From Peribacillus sp044761985 (GTDB lineage: Bacteria; Bacillota; Bacilli; Bacillales; DSM-1321), in assembly GCF_044761985.1 (NCBI RefSeq), contig NZ_JBIWDK010000002.1:372001-436000 (forward strand): a stretch of DNA of 64,000 bases, read 5' to 3'. Positions 36,046 through 46,000 of this stretch are shown piece by piece. Every line of letters starts with the position of its first letter. Position 1 is the stretch's first letter. A program made the translations under genes and the position numbers. Below the pieces are notes generated by a model. The model searched no databases, was not told where the DNA came from, and saw nothing but the letters and a program-made list of their open reading frames with translations.

Positions 36046-36939
36046 ATGGATTTTTCAGCAGTAGGGAAGAAAATAAAAGAACTCAGAAAACAAATTGGCC
36101 TTTCACAAGAGGAACTTGCAGAAGGAATTTGCACGCAAGCCCAGATTAGCAAAATCGAAAAAGGTGTTGTTTATCCGTACGCCACCACTCTATATATGAT
36201 TTCCAGAAGGTTAGGTGTAGATGTTAATTACTTTTTTGATATAGGAATGACCCCTCGGTTAGACTATGTTCAAGAAGTCGCCCATCAATTGGAATTGACA
36301 CGAAGGACCTTGAATTACCAAGATATGAGAGACATTGTTAAAACAGAGGAAAATAATCCCTTGTTCACGCAAAACAAGCAAAACCAGCAATTATTATTGT
36401 GGCATAAAGGGATATATGAATACATGATGAATAAAAACATGAATAAAGCGATAAAGCACCTAGAGGAGGCCATTGCTTTATCTGATATAACGGATAAGGT
36501 GTACTCTGAAAGGGAAATAGAATATCTGCTAAGTATGGGTGTAATATATTTCGAAGAACGACTTTATGAAAAAGCTCTATGTACATATAAATTAGCTCTT
36601 ACACATATGAATCATCTACCATTTTTAAATGATAAAAAGATAAAGACCAGACTTTTTTATAATTCAGCACGAGTTTCCACCCGTTTAGAGGATTATGAAT
36701 CTTCCATTATGTATTGTACAAAAGCGATCAAATGGTGTTTGGAAGAGTACCATATGTACCTTTTAGCTGAACTCCATTACCACCTGGGATATAACTACGA
36801 ATTGCAAAATAACTATAAACAAGCAAAAAAATTTATGGAACGAGCCCGCCTCATATTCGATTTGCAAAAACAAAACCGTTTTGTCACCTTTATCGATGAG
36901 AAATTCAAAGTGTGGGAAGCTCTCGTAGAAACAAATTAA
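36046..36939 (+). CDS. PlcR-type RNPP regulator (HTH plus TPR)
   Basis: The 297-aa protein has an N-terminal XRE helix-turn-helix (about 5-62: IKELRKQIGLSQEELAEGIC, QAQISKIEKGVVYP) followed by about 230 residues of helical TPR units (for example EYLLSMGVIYFEERLYEKAL, AELHYHLGYNYELQNNYKQA). Length and architecture match PlcR, NprR and related RNPP regulators, whose TPR domain binds re-imported oligopeptides and switches DNA binding. The divergent 42-aa exported peptide gene supplies the probable ligand. The appDFABC importer at 47-52.7 kb could take it back up (inference). The AAGGAGAG ribosome site is 7 nt before the ATG. Confidence 0.85.
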   Translation: MDFSAVGKKIKELRKQIGLSQEELAEGICTQAQISKIEKGVVYPYATTLYMISRRLGVDVNYFFDIGMTPRLDYVQEVAHQLELTRRTLNYQDMRDIVKTEENNPLFTQNKQNQQLLLWHKGIYEYMMNKNMNKAIKHLEEAIALSDITDKVYSEREIEYLLSMGVIYFEERLYEKALCTYKLALTHMNHLPFLNDKKIKTRLFYNSARVSTRLEDYESSIMYCTKAIKWCLEEYHMYLLAELHYHLGYNYELQNNYKQAKKFMERARLIFDLQKQNRFVTFIDEKFKVWEALVETN

Positions 36940-36943
36940 TACT

Positions 36944-36974
36944 AAGCCATTCCTAATGCGGGAATGGCTTTTCA
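36944..36974 (+). terminator. Terminator of the regulator gene
   Basis: AAGCCATTCC pairs with GGAATGGCTT, followed by TTC. Confidence 0.75.
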
Positions 36975-37071
36975 CATTCCGACTACAAACATATTCCAAA
37001 ACCTGTATACAACATTTCAAATTCCAAGCCCAAATGAAGTATAATAAAGAGATGACCTCGAAATGGGTGCC

Positions 37072-37091
37072 GGGAAATGGGGTCTGACCCC
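37072..37091 (+). repeat. REP-like element, copy 1
   Basis: GGGAAATGGGGTCTGACCCC; the GGGGTC-TGACCCC part is palindromic. One of four same-orientation copies around the tyrosine transposase. Confidence 0.8.
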
Positions 37092-37140
37092 TTACCGAAT
37101 GCTCCATACCCCTTGACTGGCAAAGGTTCTTTGCTTTTTG

Positions 37141-37689
37141 TTAAGTCTGGGAAATAGGGTCTGACCCCCGCATGACGTAGGTTTCATAGTTCTGTGGGGT
37201 TTGGAAGTAATGAAGGATTTGTGTGGGGTTGACGTGTTTGCTTGGTTTTCCTGTTTGGAAGACTTTGTAGCTGCTCCACTTATAATCGGCGGGGTTTTTG
37301 ACGATATTGGCTTGTACAGGGTTTAAATGGATATAACGGCTCGTGGCAGTGAATTGCTCGATCGATTCGATTAAGACGGAATGGTAACGGCCTTGAAAGA
37401 GGTGACCATCATGGTCATGCCGTTTATTAAAGGAGATGGCATAGCGGGAATTCAGCTTATGCATAATATCACTAATCGGGTGTTGTTTCGTTTCGAGGAG
37501 AAGATGCACGTGATTCGTCATGAGGCAGTAGCTATGGAGTTCGAAGTAATACCTTTCTTTCGTTTCCTCTAAATAACGCAGGTAACGAAGGCGATCCTTG
37601 TCGTCTAAAAAAATATCACTGCGGCGGTTGCCGCGGCTAGTAATATGGTACATCGCACCAGGGTACCATATCCTCGGTCTACGAGGCAT
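37141..37689 (-). CDS. REP-associated tyrosine transposase (Y1/HUH family)
   Basis: The product is 182 aa from the ATG at 37689 (AGGAAAGG 9 nt upstream); two earlier in-frame ATGs overlap that site. The single-strand nuclease hallmarks are present: the HUH motif in TNHVHLLLE, the catalytic Tyr in SRYIHLNPVQANIV, and the typical start RRPRIWYPGAMYHITSRGNR. RAYT proteins process REP hairpins and are usually domesticated single-copy genes, not active transposons. The final codons (GSDPISQT) are encoded by REP copy 2 itself. The gene looks intact. It separates the quorum-sensing-like cassette from ywqBA. Confidence 0.9.
   Translation of the reverse strand: MPRRPRIWYPGAMYHITSRGNRRSDIFLDDKDRLRYLRYLEETKERYYFELHSYCLMTNHVHLLLETKQHPISDIMHKLNSRYAISFNKRHDHDGHLFQGRYHSVLIESIEQFTATSRYIHLNPVQANIVKNPADYKWSSYKVFQTGKPSKHVNPTQILHYFQTPQNYETYVMRGSDPISQT
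37149..37168 (+). repeat. REP-like element, copy 2 (inside the transposase 3' end)
   Basis: GGGAAATAGGGTCTGACCCC, overlapping the last codons of the transposase on the other strand. Confidence 0.8.
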
Positions 37690-37711
37690 GAACATCATCC
37701 TTTCCTATGCC

Positions 37712-37731
37712 GGGAAATAGGGTCTGACCCC
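37712..37731 (+). repeat. REP-like element, copy 3
   Basis: GGGAAATAGGGTCTGACCCC, 23 nt upstream of the transposase start; it shares the AGGG variant with copy 2. Confidence 0.8.
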
Positions 37732-37786
37732 CATCCGGTGTTGTTAAAGTACTGATATATCAATGATAATACAAAAATATAATTTT

Positions 37787-37806
37787 GGGAAATGGGGTCT
37801 GACCCC
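37787..37806 (+). repeat. REP-like element, copy 4, ahead of ywqB
   Basis: GGGAAATGGGGTCTGACCCC, 28 nt before the ywqB ATG. It sits in the ywqB leader and an in-frame translation of it could mislead start calling. It shares the GGGG variant with copy 1. Confidence 0.8.
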
Positions 37807-37834
37807 TAAAGGTGACCCCAAAAAGGAGGAGAGT

Positions 37835-39457
37835 ATGGAGCGGGAGTTGTTGTTTGTTGGGGAACGGCTGGCGGAGTTGTTGGAGGCCGGTGACGCGGAT
37901 GATTTGGCTGTTGTGAATGAGGGTCTTCAGTTATATCGCCAGGGGCTCGTTGATCTGAAAGAGGAAGCGGAAGACTTGATTACCGCGGAGGTGCAGGATG
38001 GCACGCGCTTTAAGGCAAGGCTGAATTTGCTTTTCCCTCAGGATGGAAGCTGCACCTGCGATTCCAGGTTTATTTGCCGACACCAAATGGCCGTATTCTT
38101 CTCCGGATATTCCGAGCACGCCAGTGTGTCCGATTGGGTTAGCGAATGGAACGCGCCAAAATCCACACCTACCCAGGCTTTGCAGCAGGTAAAGCGGGCA
38201 AGTGAAATATTTAAACATACAAAGGAGAAATCCATCATTTTAGAAAAAAGCTATCCATCATGGAAGCAATTCGTGCACGATACCTTCACTGAGCAAGTGG
38301 AGCCTTATATAGAGGAACCGCCTTACATGATTGAGAATCATATACAGACTTTCTTTAAACGTCTCAGCTCCAAAACCCCGATGGAACGGGAATGGAAGCT
38401 GCTTTATCATTTTGTGACCCATTTTTGTACATTGCAGCTGACTATGAGAATGATCCAGCTACATAAAAGCAACACCCAAGCGGTCCGTGTCTTTTATGCG
38501 CTCGCCGCCGATTTGGCCGAAGAGCTTCATGAGACGGTGCAGCCACTGAGCAGACAGGCCCGTCCCTTTGCTTTTGACCCCTTCGTCTTTAGCATTAAGG
38601 AAGATGTAGCGAAGCTACTGGACGGCAGCGAAGGGTTGGAGTATGAAAAAATCGACCTCTACCGGGAAATCTGGAGCTACCTGTTCACCACATCTTCGTG
38701 GCGTAAAGAGGAGCTGAACCGAGTTCAGGAGGAACTGCCCAAGCAATATGCAGGCACGACGGAGCGCATTTCCTATACCCTGGCTACGATTCACCTATCT
38801 CTGATGGAGAATCAGGATCGACAAGCGATCGAGCTTCTCCACGAATTGAAGAAAGAAGCCTGTCCGTATATTTTTTATTGGCTGGAGTTCCTTTCCGATT
38901 CAGAGGACCGTACCCGGGCCATTCCTTTCATTGAATTCATCAACGCCCATGTTCAGGAATTCTTGACCGATCTATCCGATTATTATCAGCGGGTCGATTT
39001 TGTCCGGACTTTCACGACCCTGATCACCAGCTGTTGCTTTAAGTTGAAGCGGAATGATTTGCTTGAGAAATTCTTCCGGGCTACCCTTCCCCATAGCTAT
39101 TGGAACTATGCGAACTTTCTTTTTGAACAGGGCCAATATAAAAAATGGGTGGAGATGCATATCTACTCCGAAATCAGCATTGACTTAATAAGCACTGAAT
39201 CCATCAAGGAAGTGGTCTCGAAAGATCCGGAAGTGATGCTTCCCCTCTATTATCATGCGGTACAGGAAAAAGTGTCCTTGAAAAACAGACCAGCCTATAA
39301 ACAGGCAGTCCGTTATTTGAAAAAGATGCGTACCATCTATAAAAAGATGAAAAAGGAAGAGGTATTCGAACGGTATATGCACTATGTAGTCGATTCGACG
39401 AAACGACTGCGCGCTTTTCAAGAAGAATTAAAAAGGGGAAAGCTAATCGATGTTTAA
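37835..39457 (+). CDS. ywqB: SWIM zinc-finger protein
   Basis: The product is 540 aa from the ATG at 37835 (AGGAGGAG 3-8 nt upstream); the upstream open frame is REP-derived. A SWIM zinc-binding motif CTCDSRFICRH (CxCx(n)CxH) is near residue 70, and the rest is a long helical region without enzyme motifs. SWIM domains bind DNA or proteins. The gene overlaps ywqA by 8 bp, the same arrangement as in B. subtilis ywqB-ywqA, implying coupled translation and joint function with the Snf2 ATPase. The biological role of the pair is not established by the sequence. Confidence 0.85.
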   Translation: MERELLFVGERLAELLEAGDADDLAVVNEGLQLYRQGLVDLKEEAEDLITAEVQDGTRFKARLNLLFPQDGSCTCDSRFICRHQMAVFFSGYSEHASVSDWVSEWNAPKSTPTQALQQVKRASEIFKHTKEKSIILEKSYPSWKQFVHDTFTEQVEPYIEEPPYMIENHIQTFFKRLSSKTPMEREWKLLYHFVTHFCTLQLTMRMIQLHKSNTQAVRVFYALAADLAEELHETVQPLSRQARPFAFDPFVFSIKEDVAKLLDGSEGLEYEKIDLYREIWSYLFTTSSWRKEELNRVQEELPKQYAGTTERISYTLATIHLSLMENQDRQAIELLHELKKEACPYIFYWLEFLSDSEDRTRAIPFIEFINAHVQEFLTDLSDYYQRVDFVRTFTTLITSCCFKLKRNDLLEKFFRATLPHSYWNYANFLFEQGQYKKWVEMHIYSEISIDLISTESIKEVVSKDPEVMLPLYYHAVQEKVSLKNRPAYKQAVRYLKKMRTIYKKMKKEEVFERYMHYVVDSTKRLRAFQEELKRGKLIDV

Positions 39458-42422
39458 TACAGGAAAATTAAAAATCAAAATAGCGGCTCTCGAAAATGGA
39501 TCCTACGTCCTTGGTGTCGTCAATGAAGAGAATAGCTTCCTCAATACAAGTTACATTCGAAGACTGCTGTTCAACTGGGATGACGCCAGTTTTTATGGCA
39601 CAAAAATGACGACAGATACAATAAACGAAAACCCTGTTTTCATTCTTGATGCCTGGGGACTGCTGAACTTTTTCGCGAAGGAAAGCTTTAACTCCTTTAT
39701 AGAATGGGAATGGTCCGAGCTCTCATCCTTATGCCTATCCGCAGCCCCCGTACTTCATGAATCGATTGAAGCGGGGATTCCTGTGCCTGATTTCACGAAT
39801 TTACAGTTGGACTCCATCGGCTGGAAACTGCCGGAAGAGGTCGAGGAAGAATTCCTTCCTTCCTTTTGGGAAGAGGAGATTCCTTTGGACCTACCTTCAC
39901 CTGAAGTGGAAACCAATCGGACCTTTATAGAGAAATGGTATAATGGCGCCGCTAATATGTATTTGAAGACCTACTCGCCGATGCACAATAAATGGAGCGA
40001 AGCGGTTGGGGCCTTAAAAGATTCAAGGCTTTCTCCGGAAGAACTGCAGGCCTTTTTCGATCAGGACAGCTGGCAGGAATGGCTCGGTGTTAACCCGGAT
40101 CCTAAACCCTTCACCATCGGTCTACGCTTAACCGAACCACCTGAAGGAAATGGCCCATGGAAGCTAGACGTCACGCTTCGCTCTAAAAAAGATGAAAGCA
40201 TCATCGAAACGTATACTGGCAAGAAATTGCCGCGTGGCTGGAATAAGTACGCAAGTGAAGTCGTACGGGCGACGAAACGCTGGCAGCTCGTCGTCCCATG
40301 GATTGGGGAAAAGGGCCGGTTAAAAAGCGAGCTATCCGAAATCGATGCCTGGGAGTTTTTGACCGATGCAAGCGAAAAGCTGCTATTTCTCGGTGTCGAA
40401 ATCCTCCTTCCATCCTGGTGGGTCGCTTTAAAGGAATCCTCCCTCAAAGTGAAGGCAAAAGTGAAAAGCCAATCGAATCGCGGCCCTTCCTACGTTGGGC
40501 TGAAAGCATTGATGGACTTCGACTGGAGATTCTCCCTGAACGGTAAGGAGCTCACTGAGTCCGAGTTCGCGGAGCTCGTCGATGAGAAGCGCAGGCTTGT
40601 CTATATCCGTGGGCAATGGGTCAAGCTCGACCCCGCTTTCATCAAGCAAATCCAGAACCTGATGGAAACGGCCAATGAAAAAGGCATCCAACTGACCGAT
40701 TTGCTGCAACAGGAGCTTTTAAATAGTGAAGGGGAAGAAATCGAGGATGACCCGGAAAACGGCGAAATGCTCCGAATTCAATTCGAATTGAATCAGGAGC
40801 TTAGAAAAATGGTCGGACGACTGCGGGAAACCAAGAACATTTCGATCATGCCAGTCCCTGGGACATTGCAAGGTGATTTACGTCCCTATCAAAAACTGGG
40901 CATGAGCTGGCTTCTGTTCTTAAGGGAATATGGATTTGGCGCGTGTCTCGCCGACGATATGGGACTTGGGAAAACTGTCCAGATGATTGCCTACCTCCTT
41001 TATGTCAAGAATGCCGAAGCGACTGACAAGGAGCTACCTACCCATGAAGAAAAGGTGCAAACGAGCGAACCCATCATTGTCGATGAGGAAAGTGAAACGG
41101 AAAGCCCCGATGAGGTCGAAGTAATCACAAACCCGCCTGAGCATGTTCCTGTTCAGGCCGCGTTGATTGTCTGCCCTACATCGGTACTCGGCAACTGGCA
41201 GAAGGAACTGGAAAAATTCGCTCCATCACTCAAGGTTCACCTTCATTACGGTTCGAGTCGGTCCAAGGGTGATGCGTTCATTAAAAAAGCTTCTACCCAC
41301 GACATCATCCTGACTTCTTATGGCCTGACCCACCAAGATGTGGAGGAATTGTCCTCCATCCATTGGAGCAGTGTTATCCTTGATGAAGCACAGAACATCA
41401 AAAACGCCCAAACGAAGCAATCCAGGGCAGTCCGCAAGCTTGATGGACGTCATCATATCGCCTTAACGGGTACACCGATGGAAAACCGCTTAAGCGAGTT
41501 ATGGGCCATCTTTGATTTCATTAACAAAGGCTACCTGGGAACGCTTGGTCAATTCCAGGAAAAATACGTGACCACCATCGAACGGGAAGAACAAAAAGAT
41601 AAAATCAAAGAGCTGCAACGCTTAATTCAGCCCTTCCTGCTCCGTCGGACAAAACGGGATAAAGATGTCGCATTGAACCTGCCTGATAAGCAGGAACAAA
41701 AAGAATTCGTGCCGCTCACCACCGAGCAGGCTTCATTATATGAACAGCTAATCAAGGATACCTTTGCAGACATCGAGCAGTTGTCCACCTTTGAACGCAA
41801 AGGGATCATTCTGCAGATGCTGAATAAACTGAAACAGCTCTGCAATCACCCTGCCCTTTATCTAAAGGAAACTGAAAAGGAAAACATCATGATGGCAGCT
41901 AGCCGATCCGGGAAGCTTGAGAAGCTAACGGAAATCGTGGATGCTGTCCGCGAGCAGGAGGAAAGCTGCCTCATTTTCACCCAATACATCGGTATGGGGA
42001 ACATGATGAAAAAACTGCTTGAAAAACGCTATGGCTTTGAAGTTCCCTTCCTGAACGGAAGTGCGAACAAGAAACAGCGTGATGATATGATCACCCGCTT
42101 CCAAAATGGCGATTTCCCAATCTTCATCCTTTCGTTGAAGGCTGGGGGCACAGGCCTGAATTTAACGGCGGCAAACCATGTCATTCACTATGATCGCTGG
42201 TGGAATCCTGCGGTTGAAAATCAAGCCACTGACCGTGCCTACCGCATCGGGCAACAGCGGTTCGTTCACGTTCATAAATTGATATGTACCGGGACGCTTG
42301 AAGAAAAAATCGATCAGATGCTCGACAAAAAACAGGCACTGAACGATGAAATCATCAGTAGTGATAACTGGATTACAGAACTTTCCACTGATGAAATCAA
42401 GGACCTCGTCTCTCTTCACTAA
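39450..42422 (+). CDS. ywqA: SNF2-family DNA-dependent ATPase/helicase
   Basis: The 990-aa protein has an N-terminal SNF2-helicase-associated domain (about 160-440), then the Snf2 motor: motif I LADDMGLGKTVQM, Walker B DEAQ (VILDEAQNIKN), motif III ALTGTPMENRL, and the helicase C half with SLKAGGTGLNLT and WNPAVENQATDRAYRIGQ. An acidic insert (about 525-570) separates motif I from the next strand. It remodels DNA-protein complexes using ATP, probably in DNA repair or restart. It overlaps ywqB (SWIM), its likely partner. It lies beside ssbB and the ywp region, as in B. subtilis, although here 10 kb of other genes intervene. Confidence 0.95.
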   Translation: MFNTGKLKIKIAALENGSYVLGVVNEENSFLNTSYIRRLLFNWDDASFYGTKMTTDTINENPVFILDAWGLLNFFAKESFNSFIEWEWSELSSLCLSAAPVLHESIEAGIPVPDFTNLQLDSIGWKLPEEVEEEFLPSFWEEEIPLDLPSPEVETNRTFIEKWYNGAANMYLKTYSPMHNKWSEAVGALKDSRLSPEELQAFFDQDSWQEWLGVNPDPKPFTIGLRLTEPPEGNGPWKLDVTLRSKKDESIIETYTGKKLPRGWNKYASEVVRATKRWQLVVPWIGEKGRLKSELSEIDAWEFLTDASEKLLFLGVEILLPSWWVALKESSLKVKAKVKSQSNRGPSYVGLKALMDFDWRFSLNGKELTESEFAELVDEKRRLVYIRGQWVKLDPAFIKQIQNLMETANEKGIQLTDLLQQELLNSEGEEIEDDPENGEMLRIQFELNQELRKMVGRLRETKNISIMPVPGTLQGDLRPYQKLGMSWLLFLREYGFGACLADDMGLGKTVQMIAYLLYVKNAEATDKELPTHEEKVQTSEPIIVDEESETESPDEVEVITNPPEHVPVQAALIVCPTSVLGNWQKELEKFAPSLKVHLHYGSSRSKGDAFIKKASTHDIILTSYGLTHQDVEELSSIHWSSVILDEAQNIKNAQTKQSRAVRKLDGRHHIALTGTPMENRLSELWAIFDFINKGYLGTLGQFQEKYVTTIEREEQKDKIKELQRLIQPFLLRRTKRDKDVALNLPDKQEQKEFVPLTTEQASLYEQLIKDTFADIEQLSTFERKGIILQMLNKLKQLCNHPALYLKETEKENIMMAASRSGKLEKLTEIVDAVREQEESCLIFTQYIGMGNMMKKLLEKRYGFEVPFLNGSANKKQRDDMITRFQNGDFPIFILSLKAGGTGLNLTAANHVIHYDRWWNPAVENQATDRAYRIGQQRFVHVHKLICTGTLEEKIDQMLDKKQALNDEIISSDNWITELSTDEIKDLVSLH

Positions 42423-42436
42423 GTTTTTCTAGTTAG

Positions 42437-42490
42437 ACCACTCAATAGCTTTCCTGATTAATCGGGTTTCAAGCTATGGGTGGTTTTTCT
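42437..42490 (+). terminator. Terminator of ywqBA
   Basis: ACCACTC-ATAGCTT pairs with AAGCTAT-GGGTGGT around a large loop, then TTTTTC. It overlaps the stop end of the converging 140-aa gene. Confidence 0.65.
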
Positions 42491-42880
42491 TTTTGTGTTC
42501 CAATCTTTCGGATTCACTATAAAAAAAGATTGGTAATTTCCATGACTGATCATGATATGCTCCAATGCCGTTGTAAGCGCTTCACCTTTATTGGGCAAAT
42601 ATCTCTCTGAGCGTTCTTCAATGATGACCTTTTCTCTATGGGGATCATATGTGATCGAAGTCTTAGCCATATCCTTTTCAAAAAGCGAAAGGGTTACATC
42701 CGGAATAAGCGGATATTCTTGATAAGATGAATCGTGCCGGGGTTCCTTTTCAAATGGAGAATTAGCAAGTTGAAGTGCATCAAAGAAACTCGTTTTTGCT
42801 AGTGACCTATCATACTTTTCATATTTAACTGTAATACCACGACCATATTCCTTCGTAGTCAGACCTTTTTTAAAATCCAT
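42458..42880 (-). CDS. Hypothetical protein, 140 aa
   Basis: The start is the ATG at 42880 (GAGGAGG upstream); the open frame reaches 42907 without a ribosome site. The protein is soluble and basic with alpha/beta character, and has no signal or membrane segment. The sequence contains ITVKYEKYDRSLAKTSFFDA and a Lys/Arg-rich end. I do not recognise the family and the neighbours give no clear hint. Confidence 0.65.
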   Translation of the reverse strand: MDFKKGLTTKEYGRGITVKYEKYDRSLAKTSFFDALQLANSPFEKEPRHDSSYQEYPLIPDVTLSLFEKDMAKTSITYDPHREKVIIEERSERYLPNKGEALTTALEHIMISHGNYQSFFIVNPKDWNTKRKTTHSLKPD

Positions 42881-43040
42881 TGATTTCCTCCTCTTATTTA
42901 GTTCCATATACCTATTTCGGTACCATCTTTTTATTTTCCTTCTCTATTTCAAAAAAAGAATGCTTCTCATGGATTACGTTATAAGCAACGTAATAATCCA
43001 TAAAACGTGTGAAAGGGTGCATACGCAGCCTCAACATAAA

Positions 43041-43074
43041 GAAAAGCAGCCCCCTCTGTAAAAAGGGAGCTGCC
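43041..43074 (-). terminator. Terminator of the S8 protease gene
   Basis: On the minus strand GCAGCTCCCT and AGGGGGCTGC form the stem followed by TTTTCTTT. Confidence 0.75.
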
Positions 43075-43080
43075 ATTTTA

Positions 43081-46000
43081 TTATCGTTTTGCTTTATAGA
43101 TGTAGGTCGTTTTCTTCGTCTCATTTCCGGCAATATCCGTGACCTTCCATTCGAATGTATTGTTGCCCACTTCAAGTGGCAGCTCAACATCTTCTATCGT
43201 TTCTTTGAAAGAACGCATTTTGTACGGTTCTTTAAATTCATGATAGAATACTTCACTTCCGTTCAAGTAAAGGCGGATTTCATCGAAGTTGTCCTCGACG
43301 GTCACATCCACTTTCGGGTTCGGTTTTTTGGCCCCTACCATCAGGGGTGCTCCTTTGACCTTCAAGCTTGGTTTCTTTGTGTCCACCATGAACATCCGTT
43401 TGAAGGAAATTGTATTACCGACTATGTCCGTTGCTTTAACCACGAAGCTTTGGACGCCGTCATTGTATTTCTTTTTATACGAGAATTCGTATTGTTTCTT
43501 CTCTTCATTATATTTCACTGGGACATTTTTATCGTCTATCTTGAATTCCTTGATGCCAGATGCTTCTTTAATGTACCCCGTAATCGTCACATTCTTCGTA
43601 TTGGTCACGCCCAACACTTCAGGACTCGTGATATAGACGGATGGGGCCGCTTTATCTTTTTCAACCGGCTCCGTATCCTGAGTCAAGTCCGCTTCCGCCG
43701 TCTTTTCATTACCTGCGAAGTCTATGGCAACAACCTGTACTTTTTCACCCTTAACATCCGGCAGAGTATATTCTTTTGTATCCGCAGCAAGCGGTTCTGT
43801 TATGATTGATTTCCCGTCTATCTGTACATCGTAATACGCCAAGCCTGATCCGTTGGCATTATCCGATCCTTCAATGGCGACCACCTTGCCACTTTTTGAA
43901 ATCTTGACCGTAGGTGCCACTGTATCGACTTTGACAGGGATTTCAAACGTCTGCCATTTAGCTCCCGCGTAATCGATCACTGCTTTGACTTCATAGATAT
44001 ATTCACCGTCTGCAACGAGCTTATTATTGATTTTGCCATCCCATTTACGGGCGGGGTCTAACGTATAGGCCGTCCCGCTTCCGCCGTCATAATAGTCCTT
44101 CCGCACCTGATTCTCCGTTCGGATTGTCCGGACCGATTTTTTCGCAGCATCCATGATGTTGTATTCTACTTTTTTCGCATTTCTCAAGAATGATAGAATC
44201 GGGATAAAATCATCCTGCGCTCCATCACCATTCGGGGAGATCGCGATATATTTCCGGTCAAATATCTTTCCTACCGGCTCATACCCCAGGTAGGTAAAGT
44301 CTTCACCTGCAGTTGATACCGCACCAGCCATGCCGTAGTATGATTCTTCATCATATTTTGTTCCGTCCAAGATAGGTGCCTTGTCCCATTCTCCTTTGAA
44401 CCCTACATATGGAACGTTCAGTTCTGGATTATTGTCTGCCGGGTCTTTCAGTGTCACGAACCCTTCAACAAAGTACCCATTTGGAAAGACCTTATCGATT
44501 GCGACTGGCGTCTGGAGGTCGTCCCCAAGCACCTTAGCCTTAGACAGGTCCACCTTCACTTCAATGTTGACCGATTTCTTTGCAGGTATAGTGATTTCTT
44601 CTTGTTCACGGTTATTGATTTTTATCGTAGCATCCTGAATTTCCTGTGCTTCTAATTGATTGGCTGCATAACCTAACTGTCCCTGAATCGAATAGTCTGT
44701 TTGGATATTCCCCAATACATCATATTTGACCGCTTCGTCACTTATATTTTCAACCTTCAAAGTAAAAGCGAACGTGTTTCCTACCTCTTTCAATGCAACC
44801 TTCGCTACATTCGTAAATGCCTCGGTCACGACCACCGGCGTAGCCAACGCGGAATTCAATTGCATGATCCCGGCTCCCTGCCTGCGCGGCGAGTAGGGAA
44901 TATCCCATCCGAATGCAGCATTGACCATGCCTTGATCGGTTACAGGTCGAGAGGTATTCATCATTAGGTTTTTGGCCAGGTTTGCCCGGTCGAACCCTCT
45001 TGCATTCAAGTCTTTATCGACTCTTTCCAATACGAGGGCAGAGCCTCCCGCTACGTGAGGAGCCGCCATCGATGTACCGCTCATCATGCCGTATTCATCA
45101 TTGTTCAATGTCGAATAGATTTGTCCGCCCGGCGCTGTGATTTCCGGTTTGAAATCAAGGTTCGGTGCGACGCCCCATGAAGTAAAGGCACTCATTTTCC
45201 CAGCCTCGGGATTAGCTGATTTCACCTTATCCCCCTTGAAAGTGAGCGTCACTTTTTCACCTTCCGATAAGGCGGCTTGTAGCTTCGCACCATCCGATTT
45301 AAGCATGAATAGCTGTGGAATCGTTATGCTAGGCTCTGTTGCCATGGATACGTATCCATCAGCATTGTTATAGATGATGGCACCTGTTGCTCCTGCATTC
45401 TGAGCATTTTGCGCTTTTTCGATAAAAGTGATTCCCCCACGCTCGATAAGGGCAAACTTGCCTTTGACATCCACCTTGGCTAGCTCCTCAGGGGTTCCAA
45501 GGCCTGCATCGACTAGTTCGTGCGTCTTTTCCTTTAAAGCGTTAGGATGCACACTGGAAGCCGACATGAACGGTGCTTTCCCTTCCTGCCCGTTCAACTG
45601 ATAGGTAGCAGCATCTAAATCAAGATAGTTATTTTCAATCGATGCCACTTGAAGCGAATCATAGGCAAGTCCCGGAGAACCCGCTATGCCGATGTCTGGA
45701 TTCGTTGCCCATGGATTCGCGAACCCATTTCCAAAGTGGGCAGAGTTTCCTGCGGAAATCGACATCACGATTCCATTTTCCACGGCCCTTGATACGGCCT
45801 GTTGCTCAGGATCTTCCTCTGAGACGAAGCCTGCCGTCGAACCAAGACTCATGTTCAAGACATCTGCCCCAAGAATAATGGCATCATCAATGGCCTTGAT
45901 GTAAATATCCCCCCAGGTCGTCTTCACAGCAGGGTCATTCCCGAACACCTTCAATGCTAAAAGCTGGGCTTCAGGGGCCACCCCTTTAATGCCGCCATTC

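Noticed and set aside
37763..37834. Upstream start for ywqB
   Set aside because: These codons are translated REP sequence; the ATG at 37835 has the ribosome site.
43009..43809. 266-codon plus-strand frame over the protease gene
   Set aside because: Antisense to a clear S8 protease; Phe/Arg-rich translation with no family features.
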